15,121 bases of DNA from an uncultured bacterium (lineage in GTDB: Bacteria; Desulfobacterota; Desulfovibrionia; Desulfovibrionales; Desulfovibrionaceae): assembly GCA_905214305.1 (NCBI GenBank), contig CAJMLK010000068.1, forward strand, positions 1 through 15,121. Direction: 5' to 3'. This document shows, piece by piece, positions 6,477 through 12,832 of the stretch. The notes under the pieces were generated by a model that saw nothing but the letters and a program-made list of their open reading frames with translations, was not told the DNA's origin and did not search any database. Numbering within the stretch: position 1 is the first letter of the stretch; every line of letters begins with the position of its first letter. The translations under genes were made by a program, and so were the position numbers.

Positions 6477-7877
6477 CTAGCCAACCATGCGCCAGTAGGG
6501 CATGGCGATGGCTGCCACAAAAAGTCCTGTCAGGAGCATGCGCAGGGCCATGACCACAAGCATGTCCCTGAACCGGATGTAGCCGCTGCTGTAAAAATAG
6601 AGGTACAGGGCGTATTCGTAGGGAAAGAGCAGGTTGTCCAGGCCGTACTGAAAGGAAAAGTAGAGCAGCCTGGGGTCAATGCCCATCTGTACGCCAAGCT
6701 CGGTAATGGGGGCCGAAAGGGTAGAGGTGGCCGCCAGCGGCGTGAGCAGAAAGTTCATCGCCACGCCTACAACGTAGGAGCATACGGTGGCGAGGGTTGT
6801 TCCCGTTTCGCTGAACAGCGGCAAAACAAGTCCCGCCAGCCACTGGGTGACCTTGAGAAAGCCCCCGGCGCTGCCGATGGCCATGCAGCCCATGATGAAG
6901 AACAGCGGCGCAAAGTTGATGGCACTGATGCGTTTGCCGTTCATGAGGCTCACGCCCGGCAAAAAGGCTATGCCTGTCACGAGCACCAGCACGGTTCCTG
7001 CGCTCAGGTGGTGCAGCGAGTCGGTGGAAAGCAGCACCAGCGTGCTGCACAGCAGCACCAGAGCACGGCGCTGCTCGTCGCTCATGCTGCCAAGCTCCGC
7101 GTGTTTTTCACGCACGGCCCGGCAAAGGCTTTGCTTGTCAACGCTGGTGCGCAGCACCAGCAGTACCAGCCCCAGCGACATGAGGGTATACAGCATGGCC
7201 GGAACAAAGTTGAACTTTGCGTATTCCATCCATGTGGTCTGGGTTCCCATAACCTTGTCCACAATGCCCATGCCCATGACAAGGTCGCCCGCGCCCGTGA
7301 GGTAGGCAAGCTTTGTGGAGCCGACAGCCAGGCAGGCAGCCAGCACCACGGCCGTGGCTTCACGGCTTTTGGGCTTGAAGTCCAGCGCATCGCAGAGCGA
7401 CAGCGACACCGCGCAGATGATGGCGGCCTTGCCCATGATGGAAGGAACCAGCGGCGAAATGATGGCCGCCGCCAGCGTGATGCCCGCCAGGGCCCCGGCA
7501 AAGCTGCCGCCTGTGAGCTTGACGCAGGTGAGGGCAATGCGCTTGCCCAGCCCGGTCTCCTGAATGATCTTGCCGAGCGTGAAGCCGCCTATGACAATAA
7601 TGGGCACTTCGGAAAGCCACGGGCCGTAAACGACTTTCTGGCTCAATCCGCAAAAAAGGATGTACAGGATGGGCAGAACAATACCCACGGCCACTTCGTT
7701 CATGCTGTCCACGGCCCAGGCAATGACGGCCCACAAGGTAACGGCCAGAAAGGCCGCCATTGGGTCGGTAAATGCTTCGCTGCGGGGCATGACGAAATAG
7801 ACGGCAAGCGGCAGAATGAGGCTGAATGCCCATTTTGCCAGCATGGCCGGTGTAAGGTCAGAAGTTTTAATAAACAT
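6477..7877 (-). CDS. DASS/SLC13-type anion (sulfate/dicarboxylate) transporter
   Basis: Inner-membrane protein of 466 aa with about 11-12 hydrophobic segments. The layout fits the divalent anion:sodium symporter family (CitT, INDY, Na/sulfate symporters): a re-entrant-like SPLVPSIMGKAAI segment in the first half and a related LLTPLAATSTLSAPI segment in the second half, where family members usually carry SNT motifs that bind sodium and the substrate carboxylate or sulfate. Both SNT signatures are altered here (SIM and PLA/ATS), so ion coupling or substrate may differ. A charged loop (about residues 240-270) separates the two halves. GAGG lies 6 bases before the ATG. It lies between arylsulfotransferase and porin genes on the same strand, so a sulfated or sulfonated anion is a plausible substrate (inference). 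Confidence 0.85.
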   Translation of the reverse strand: MFIKTSDLTPAMLAKWAFSLILPLAVYFVMPRSEAFTDPMAAFLAVTLWAVIAWAVDSMNEVAVGIVLPILYILFCGLSQKVVYGPWLSEVPIIVIGGFTLGKIIQETGLGKRIALTCVKLTGGSFAGALAGITLAAAIISPLVPSIMGKAAIICAVSLSLCDALDFKPKSREATAVVLAACLAVGSTKLAYLTGAGDLVMGMGIVDKVMGTQTTWMEYAKFNFVPAMLYTLMSLGLVLLVLRTSVDKQSLCRAVREKHAELGSMSDEQRRALVLLCSTLVLLSTDSLHHLSAGTVLVLVTGIAFLPGVSLMNGKRISAINFAPLFFIMGCMAIGSAGGFLKVTQWLAGLVLPLFSETGTTLATVCSYVVGVAMNFLLTPLAATSTLSAPITELGVQMGIDPRLLYFSFQYGLDNLLFPYEYALYLYFYSSGYIRFRDMLVVMALRMLLTGLFVAAIAMPYWRMVG

Positions 7878-7905
7878 GGCGTCCTCGTGAGGGGTCCGGA
7901 CTTTG

Positions 7906-7935
7906 TCCCGCCCCGGCCGGCAAACCGGGGCGGGA
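7906..7935 (-). other. GC-rich hairpin in the transporter leader
   Basis: Perfect 11-bp stem (TCCCGCCCCGG and CCGGGGCGGGA) with an 8-base loop, about 30 bases upstream of the transporter ATG. No T-run follows on either strand, so it does not look like an intrinsic terminator. Together with the three R2 hairpins just upstream, the ASST-transporter gap is heavily structured as RNA, which could favour processing or uncouple expression of the two genes. Confidence 0.6.
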
Positions 7936-7949
7936 TGTGGAGGGTTGGT

Positions 7950-8099
7950 TAGAGCAATTTCACTTTGAAATTGCTCTGGCGGCTGCGAGAGCAGACGTTC
8001 GCTACGGAGGCGTAAGCGCAGTTTATCTGCGCGGTTAAACGCCGAAGTGAGCGTGCCTTAAACTTTGAGAATGTATATTCTCAAAGTTAATCTGCTCTA
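7950..8099 (+). repeat. R2 repeat, copy b (best-preserved three-hairpin element)
   Basis: 150 bp with short terminal inverted repeats TAGAGCA and TGCTCTA. Three successive hairpins: GAGCAATTTC/GAAATTGCTC at about 7952-7976; GGCG...CGCC enclosing GCGCAG/CTGCGC at about 8009-8044; and AACTTTGAGAAT/ATTCTCAAAGTT at about 8061-8088. The right end supplies the TAG stop of the arylsulfotransferase gene. No R1 copy is attached here, showing that R2 exists independently. Confidence 0.88.
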
Positions 8100-9548
8100 G
8101 TTGCCGGAGGGGTCTTCCACCGAGGCTACGCACAGGGCATTGCTGCCCTCATACGGCTGGCAGCCTTCCACGGTAACCTCTTTGTCGCGATCTCCGGCAG
8201 CGGCTGCGCCCGGCACGCGGAAGGTGGTGACGTCCAGAGGCGCAATGGCCTTTTCCACGGGCTTTTCCACCTGGGGAACCCATTCATAGGGCACGCGGTA
8301 GGCGCGATAGGTCATGTTCATGGGCACATGCTTGCCCCAGTAGGGCGAAATGAATTCCCACACGATTTCATGATCCTGAGTGACTTCAAAAACGCGGCCG
8401 TCCGAACCTTCGGTGATGAGGGTGTTGCCGTTGGGCAGGCGCTGCATGCCGCTGATGAAGGGGCTGTAGAAGCGGTTGCTGTCCATCGGCTCAAGAAAGC
8501 CTGCTTCTTTGGGCGTGTACTGCCAGACAATCTTGAGGCTCACGGGGTCAATTTCCAGCACGCGCGAATGGTCGCGCAGGGCCGCCTTGACGCCCGTGGG
8601 CGCACCGGGGTTGGGCACGTCGTAGCCGCCCCATCCGCCGTTGTCGAAAATAAGAATGTTGCCTTCACCGGGCAGGCCGCGGGGGATCATGTGGGCATGG
8701 TGCTGGCCGATGATCCAGCCGATGGCCCTGAGTTCGGGCGAGCTGTCGTAGTCCGGACCGAGCTTCCAGGTGATTTTGCCGGTCTTTTTGCTGATGATGA
8801 AGATGATGTTGGCTTCGCGTCCGTCCACAATGATGTTGTCGGGATGGAAACGTTCGTCGCCCGCGTCGTACCACTTGTTGGGACCAAGGGCGGACATGGA
8901 GTTGATGTGTATCCAGTCGCCCATGCCTTCGGGCTGCGTGGGCCGGTAGTTGGGGTTGCGCGCCAGCGTGTTCTTGGGGCCTTCTCTGAAGCCCATTTCG
9001 TCAAAGTGCTCGTTGCAGCACCATTCCCAGAGGATTTCGCCATTCCAGTCGACCTCAAGAATAAGGTCGTCCAGCAACAGCTTGTCGCTGATGGCGGCAT
9101 TGCGGGCGTTGCGGTGGCAGAGCACAAGGGTGTTGCCTTCCAGAGCCTTGGGTTCCATGCCCGGCGTGAAATAACCCACAGGGTTGCCTTCGCGCTGGAA
9201 GTCATGGTGGTAGCGTGCCATCCAGCGACCTTCAGTGCCGGGATCCTCAATAAACTCGTTGCGGTCGAATTTCCAGACGATATTACCGTCCCAATCGGTC
9301 TGGACAATGTCAAGGCCGTCCTGCACACTGTACTTGCCACTGCGGCGACCGCGGCTGGTAACAAGATAGCCACCGGGAAGAATTTTGTTGGGCATGCCGT
9401 GAACGCCCTTCCAGACGTTGACCTCGCGGCCATTCATGTCCATAAGGACTGCACCGACTTCCTGAGCCTGAAAAATGGTGAATCCGCCCCAGCATTTTTC
9501 TGGGTTGAACAGGGTGACTCCTGTAGGATAAATTGTCGGATGACCCAT
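8097..9548 (-). CDS. arylsulfotransferase (ASST)-family six-bladed propeller protein
   Basis: 483 aa. Family knowledge: ASST enzymes move a sulfuryl group from an aryl sulfate to a phenol without PAPS, through a sulfo-histidine. Six repeats of the form (V/I)xE(V/I)DxxGxIVW are visible at about 31-47, 79-95, 161-177, 247-263, 327-344 and 384-400, fitting a six-bladed propeller. Conserved-looking blocks are ARYHHD (111-116), DWIHINS (211-217), Arg233, GQHHAHMIP (281-289) and GNILIFDNG. Histidines 115, 214, 284 and Arg233 have spacing similar to the catalytic set of E. coli AssT as I remember it, so the active site may be kept. No signal peptide is present, unlike periplasmic AssT, so it is probably cytoplasmic. 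GGAGG upstream fixes the start. First gene of the minus-strand series; the regulator is divergent. Confidence 0.85.
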   Translation of the reverse strand: MGHPTIYPTGVTLFNPEKCWGGFTIFQAQEVGAVLMDMNGREVNVWKGVHGMPNKILPGGYLVTSRGRRSGKYSVQDGLDIVQTDWDGNIVWKFDRNEFIEDPGTEGRWMARYHHDFQREGNPVGYFTPGMEPKALEGNTLVLCHRNARNAAISDKLLLDDLILEVDWNGEILWEWCCNEHFDEMGFREGPKNTLARNPNYRPTQPEGMGDWIHINSMSALGPNKWYDAGDERFHPDNIIVDGREANIIFIISKKTGKITWKLGPDYDSSPELRAIGWIIGQHHAHMIPRGLPGEGNILIFDNGGWGGYDVPNPGAPTGVKAALRDHSRVLEIDPVSLKIVWQYTPKEAGFLEPMDSNRFYSPFISGMQRLPNGNTLITEGSDGRVFEVTQDHEIVWEFISPYWGKHVPMNMTYRAYRVPYEWVPQVEKPVEKAIAPLDVTTFRVPGAAAAGDRDKEVTVEGCQPYEGSNALCVASVEDPSGN

Positions 9549-9570
9549 GATGTATCCTCCTTGATGTTTT

Positions 9571-9597
9571 AAAAGGCGAAATGGCAGTTCGCCTTTT
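9571..9597 (-). promoter_or_regulatory. hairpin in the arylsulfotransferase leader
   Basis: Perfect 10-bp inverted repeat (AAAAGGCGAA and TTCGCCTTTT) with a 7-base loop, 22 bases upstream of the ASST start. On the minus strand the descending arm ends in TTTT, followed by AAAACATC and then the AAGGAGG ribosome site. It could be a weak attenuator, a transcript-stabilising 5' hairpin or an operator; the sequence alone does not decide. Confidence 0.5.
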
Positions 9598-9607
9598 CTC
9601 CATGTGG

Positions 9608-9705
9608 ATAAAATTTTTGTGTGTTGCAGAATCAGGGTAGCGGCAGGCAGGCTGAGGGCGTGTTCCGTATGCAACATTTTTCACAACAAATTTTCCGGGC
9701 AGGCG
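9608..9705. promoter_or_regulatory. divergent control region with inverted TGTTGCA boxes
   Basis: Between ASST and the regulator, two related blocks face each other. Near 9612-9630 lies an AAAATTTTTG...TGTTGCA block on the plus strand. Near 9670-9695 lies the reverse-complement version, AAAATTTG...TGTTGCA on the minus strand. Each has an A/T tract, a TTGTG and a TGTTGCA. They are candidate sites for the adjacent Crp/Fnr-type regulator or for polymerase. They do not match the textbook CRP or FNR palindromes. Confidence 0.35.
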
Positions 9706-9744
9706 CGCAGCGTGGAGCGGGCGTTGCGTTTTGGAGATAATATC

Positions 9745-10428
9745 ATGGAAAATCAAATAGTTGCCGAGAGAGTTACGGGCAGTCGCAACTGGGCCTTCAA
9801 GGAAATGAAGGGCATGAACGCCCCCTGGCGGTCAGTGCTGTATCTTGCACGGCGCTTTGCCTGGGCCAAAGGGCACGAAGTTCCGTTTCGCAACAACCTT
9901 TATTTTCTGGAAAAAGGCCGCGTCAGGCTGACACATCAAAGCCTTGAAGGCATGGAAAAAATTCTCTGGTACATTCATGAGGGTTGCATCTTTGGTGAAA
10001 CACCTTTTCTGGACCCCATGCCGTTGGAGAGTTTATTCACATGTGCTACGGACTGTGTGGTCTACGGCTTTTCAAAAGAGAGCTTTGATACGATCAGCCG
10101 GGAGCGGCCCGACCTGATTTCCAACCTGCTGCTTTCCATGTCACGCAAGCTGCGGATCCTGTCCAATCAGGCTTCTTCCCTGTATGTGGACAATCTGCTG
10201 ATGCGGGTGTGCAAGTTCATGGCGCAGCACCTGGAGCCGGACAGTCGCCCCCTCACCGCGAATCTGGGCATTTCGCGGCAGGAGATGGCAAGCCTGCTTG
10301 GGGTACATAGAGTTTCTTTGTACAAGGTGCTGAAACAGCAGGAAGAGGAAGGACTTTTTGGCCCCTTTGAGGGCAATGCGGTGGTGATTTTGCAGCCGGA
10401 GGAATTTTTTCGGCTGGCCTCGGCGTAG
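9745..10428 (+). CDS. Crp/Fnr-family transcriptional regulator
   Basis: 227 aa. An N-terminal cyclic-nucleotide-binding-like jelly roll (about 30-125) contains LEKGRVRLT and GCIFGETPFLD (80-90). A long dimerisation helix lies near 120-155. A C-terminal Crp-type winged helix (about 165-205) has LGISRQEMASLLGVHRVSLYKVLKQ as helix-turn-helix. The N-terminal cysteine cluster of oxygen-sensing FNR is absent, so the signal is not an FNR-type Fe-S cluster; other ligands (nucleotide, heme, small molecule) remain open. The ATG at 9745 follows GGAG with 8-base spacing; the longer in-frame start at 9604 would overlap the control region and lacks a site. It is divergent from the ASST-transporter-porin series, so it probably controls that series and itself. 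The TAG stop is the first triplet of repeat R2 copy c. Confidence 0.92.
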   Translation: MENQIVAERVTGSRNWAFKEMKGMNAPWRSVLYLARRFAWAKGHEVPFRNNLYFLEKGRVRLTHQSLEGMEKILWYIHEGCIFGETPFLDPMPLESLFTCATDCVVYGFSKESFDTISRERPDLISNLLLSMSRKLRILSNQASSLYVDNLLMRVCKFMAQHLEPDSRPLTANLGISRQEMASLLGVHRVSLYKVLKQQEEEGLFGPFEGNAVVILQPEEFFRLASA

Positions 10429-10603
10429 AGCACCTTCAGAGCAATTTCAATGAGAGATTGCTCCGGGGGGTGTGGGGGCAAAAGCCCGCTGTGGAGGCGC
10501 AAGCGCAGTTTATCCAGTCGGTTAAGCGCCGGATCGGGCGCCCTGGAAGCATTGGGAATGGATATCCTCAATGCGAAATGCTCCAAAGTGAAACTGCTCC
10601 GGA
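10426..10603 (+). repeat. R2 repeat, copy c (with duplicated AGAGCA edge)
   Basis: Begins TAGAGCA at the regulator stop codon, with a second AGAGCAATTTC at 10438. The second hairpin keeps a GGCGC/GCGCC outer stem (a T-A pair in copy b becomes C-G here) but its inner stem is broken (CCAGTC replaces CTGCGC). The third stem is GCATTG/CAATGC. An extra 16 bases or so near 10583-10598 repeat the TGCTCC edge. R1 copy C follows directly, as after copy a. Confidence 0.85.
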
Positions 10604-10746
10604 CAGTGACGTCACGAGCGCCTTTCCCGGTATCTCTGCGTCGAACTTCGCCTTTTATTCCGGTCGAGTGCCATAAGAGTACACTCCCTGCATAAAAGGC
10701 TCGTTCTCCTTGATATGCCAGGGAAATTCATCTCGTGACGACACTG
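10604..10746 (-). repeat. R1 repeat, copy C
   Basis: 143 bp, 4 differences from consensus, including one inside the terminal repeat (CAGTGACGTCACGAG at 10604-10618). Flanks TCCGGA and TCCGAG share their first four bases. Same orientation as copy A, and like copy A it is joined to the right end of an R2 element. Confidence 0.93.
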
Positions 10747-10773
10747 TCCGAGGCAGGGCGGATTATGAAAAAA

Positions 10774-10804
10774 GGGCGCGTTGCCGTGTTGTGGCAGCGC
10801 GCCC
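10774..10804 (-). terminator. rho-independent terminator after flgE
   Basis: On the minus strand: a 12-bp GC-rich stem (GGGCGCGCTGCC pairing with GGCAACGCGCCC, one mismatch or wobble) with a 7-base loop, followed directly by six T. It sits 29 bp past the flgE stop. Confidence 0.85.
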
Positions 10805-10832
10805 AGAGCCTGTTTCAAGAAGAAACTGTGGC

Positions 10833-12332
10833 CTAGCGTTTCAGTTCCACGGCCTTTTGCAGCATCTGGTCGGCAGTGGTGACGACCTTGCTGTTGGACT
10901 GAAAGCCGCGCTGGGTGATGATCATGTTGGTCATCTCCGTTGCCATGTCCACGTTGGAATTTTCAATGTTGTAGGCGCGTATGGTTCCGTAGTTTTCGGT
11001 TCCGGCCACGCCCATGTCCATCTGACCGGCGTCCGGGGTGGCGCTGAACATGTTGTGCCCCTCGCGGCGCAGGCCGTCTTCGCTTGTAAAGCGGCATACG
11101 GGGATCTGCCACAGGTCCATACTCTGGTTGTTGGAGAAAAGCCCGACCACGTTGCCGTCGGCAGAAATGCTGATATTGCTCAAAAAACCTTCGGGGTAGC
11201 CGTTCTGGACGTTGCGCCGCGTGACCGGTGAAGACCCTTTGTAGTTGGTGGTGGCGTCAACGCTCACTGTGGCGTCCTGCCCCATGCCGCCAAGCGAGTT
11301 TTGCACGGCGCCCACGGCAGCCGCATTGGCCGGGGCGTTTTGCCAGCCTCCGGCGGCACTGATGCCGAGATTCACCGTTGTTCCCACGCCGTTGACCGTC
11401 ATCTGCGGCAGGCCGCTGTCCGACAGGGCGGAGGGAACCCAGTCCGCCAGATCCTTGCTGCCCGCAGCGGAAGGGGTAAAGGCCGTCATGTCGCTCAACT
11501 GCCCCTTGGCGTCAAAGGTCAGGGTTCCGGTCATCAGCGCGCCAGTGCCCGCCGCGATGCCGCCTGCATCTCTGGGGGTGTTGCCTGTGGCTATGAGGTA
11601 CTGCACCACGCTGCCGGGGCGGTCGCTCGGGGCCGCGTCAAAGTAGATGGTGGCCTGCTGCTGCGTGCCGTTTTCGCCATACAGGGTGATGTTCTGGGCA
11701 TAGCCGTAGCCCAGATTTGAAAGCGGCGGCGCATTGTTGGCGTCGTAGGAACTCAGCATGGTAAAATAGGGATTGGTCGCATCGGTGCTGCTTGGCGTTT
11801 CCAGCCCGAGATTGAAGCGCATGTCCACAGACGTGGTGCTTTTTGAGGGCATGGTGGCGAACTTGTCTATGGTGATCTGTTGCAGGCCGCCCTTGCTTCC
11901 ATCGGTATTGTATTTGTAGCCGTTGAGGGCAAGGCCCGAAGGTGTGCGCAGAACCCCGTCCTTGTCAGGGCGAAAGTCTCCGGCGCGGGTATAGTAGAGG
12001 TCCACGCCGTCCGTCACCTGAAAAAAGCCTTTGCCGCTGATCGCCATGTCTGTGACCGTATTGCTGGTCTCAAGCGCCCCCTGGCCGAAAAGCGTGCGTA
12101 CAGACTCCACCTGAAGGCCCATGCCCACCTGACCGAGCGCTACACGCGAGTTGTCCTGCGCATTCCACCAGTTTCCCATACCGCCCTGCTGGGCGTAAAA
12201 AATATCGGAAAAGAGAATGCCCTGCTGCTTGTAGCCGATGGTGCTGACGTTGGCGAGGTTGTTGGTGGTGACATTCATGCCCTCCGCCAAGCCCTTCATG
12301 CCCGTAGCGCCTATATAAAGTGACGAGTTCAC
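10833..12332 (-). CDS. flgE: flagellar hook protein FlgE family
   Basis: Structural subunit of the flagellar hook, exported by the flagellar type III system; 499 aa. The N-terminal rod-type segment has the NVTTNNLANVSTIGYKQ motif (about 20-36). The variable middle is Gly/Ser/Thr/Asn-rich. The C-terminal segment NVDMATEMTNMIITQRGF, ending in TADQMLQKAVELK, is the matching coiled-coil half of FlgE/FlgF/FlgG proteins. The length and long central domain favour FlgE. I choose the GTG at 12332 over the ATG at 12344: GGAGG lies 5 bases before the GTG, and this start gives the MNSSLYIGATGM opening typical of the family. No other flagellar gene is adjacent, so this is an orphan copy. A sigma-54 promoter and a hairpin precede it. 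Confidence 0.9.
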   Translation of the reverse strand: MNSSLYIGATGMKGLAEGMNVTTNNLANVSTIGYKQQGILFSDIFYAQQGGMGNWWNAQDNSRVALGQVGMGLQVESVRTLFGQGALETSNTVTDMAISGKGFFQVTDGVDLYYTRAGDFRPDKDGVLRTPSGLALNGYKYNTDGSKGGLQQITIDKFATMPSKSTTSVDMRFNLGLETPSSTDATNPYFTMLSSYDANNAPPLSNLGYGYAQNITLYGENGTQQQATIYFDAAPSDRPGSVVQYLIATGNTPRDAGGIAAGTGALMTGTLTFDAKGQLSDMTAFTPSAAGSKDLADWVPSALSDSGLPQMTVNGVGTTVNLGISAAGGWQNAPANAAAVGAVQNSLGGMGQDATVSVDATTNYKGSSPVTRRNVQNGYPEGFLSNISISADGNVVGLFSNNQSMDLWQIPVCRFTSEDGLRREGHNMFSATPDAGQMDMGVAGTENYGTIRAYNIENSNVDMATEMTNMIITQRGFQSNSKVVTTADQMLQKAVELKR

Positions 12333-12350
12333 GCTGGCCTCCATAAAAAT

Positions 12351-12386
12351 AGGGGCGGTGGAGGAAAAACATTCCTCCCCGCCCCT
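12351..12386 (-). terminator. hairpin with T-run between rhodanese and flgE
   Basis: A stem of about 15 bp (AGGGGCGG-T-GGAGGAA with TTCCTCCCCGCCCCT, one bulge) and a 5-base loop. On the minus strand the descending arm is followed by ATTTTTATGG. This looks like the rhodanese terminator, but it lies downstream of the predicted sigma-54 start and 18 bases before the flgE GTG, so it also forms the flgE 5' untranslated region. Confidence 0.7.
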
Positions 12387-12390
12387 TATC

Positions 12391-12408
12391 TTGCAGAGAG
12401 CGTGCCAG
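12391..12408 (-). promoter_or_regulatory. sigma-54 (RpoN) promoter for flgE
   Basis: On the minus strand: CTGGCACGCTCTCTGCAAG. This gives TGGCACG (-24) and TGCA (-12) with the required GG-N10-GC spacing, close to the consensus TGGCACG-N4-TTGCA. Predicted transcription start is near 12381, inside the ascending arm of the hairpin before flgE. Hook genes are commonly RpoN-dependent in polar flagellates, which agrees with the downstream gene. Confidence 0.82.
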
Positions 12409-12418
12409 AATTTCTGGT

Positions 12419-12832
12419 TTACTTTTCCATTGGCAATCCGCGCTGTTGCCAGACACTGATGCCTTCATTCATGTGCAAAATATTCCCTATCCCGACCTGC
12501 TGCATGCTGGTGTAGGCTCCGGCGGAACGGTTGCCCGTGCGGCAGTAGAGCAGCACCGGCACATCTCTGGGCAGGGCGGCGATCTGCGTTTCAAACGGCC
12601 CGCCGAAATAGTCAATGTTTACTGCTCCGGGCAGATGCCCATCGCGAAACTCGGCGGGGGTGCGCACGTCAACGATAATCAGGCCCTGCGGCGGGTTTTT
12701 CAGCAGTTCGGCCGCGTCCTGCACGCTTATGTCCCTGGCGGCTGCGGGCAGTGCCGCAAGCATGACAAGGGCGATCAGGGCAAGGGCGCAGAAAAAACGG
12801 CGGCATGCGCTGTTTTGCACTCTGTTTGTCAT
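12419..12832 (-). CDS. periplasmic single-domain rhodanese (sulfurtransferase)
   Basis: 137 aa. An N-terminal hydrophobic segment with positive residues before it (MTNRVQNSACRRFF, then residues about 14-30) and an AAA cleavage site near 32 indicate export. The rhodanese domain follows: VDVRTPAEFRDGHLPGAVNID (CH2A-like) and the active loop CRTGNRS with catalytic Cys97. The family transfers sulfane sulfur from thiosulfate, polysulfide or persulfide to thiol acceptors or cyanide; the acceptor here is unknown. GGAG lies 6 bases before the ATG. Same strand as flgE but separated from it by a terminator and a promoter, so probably not co-transcribed. The upstream region carries scattered GTCAT elements and repeat R1-D. 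Confidence 0.9.
   Translation of the reverse strand: MTNRVQNSACRRFFCALALIALVMLAALPAAARDISVQDAAELLKNPPQGLIIVDVRTPAEFRDGHLPGAVNIDYFGGPFETQIAALPRDVPVLLYCRTGNRSAGAYTSMQQVGIGNILHMNEGISVWQQRGLPMEK

Noticed and set aside
9713..9728. Sigma-54-like TGGAGCG-N4-TTGC upstream of the Crp/Fnr gene, with GG-N10-GC spacing
   Set aside because: The implied start near 9739 would leave the GGAG ribosome site (9733-9736) outside the message, and the -24 element has two mismatches.
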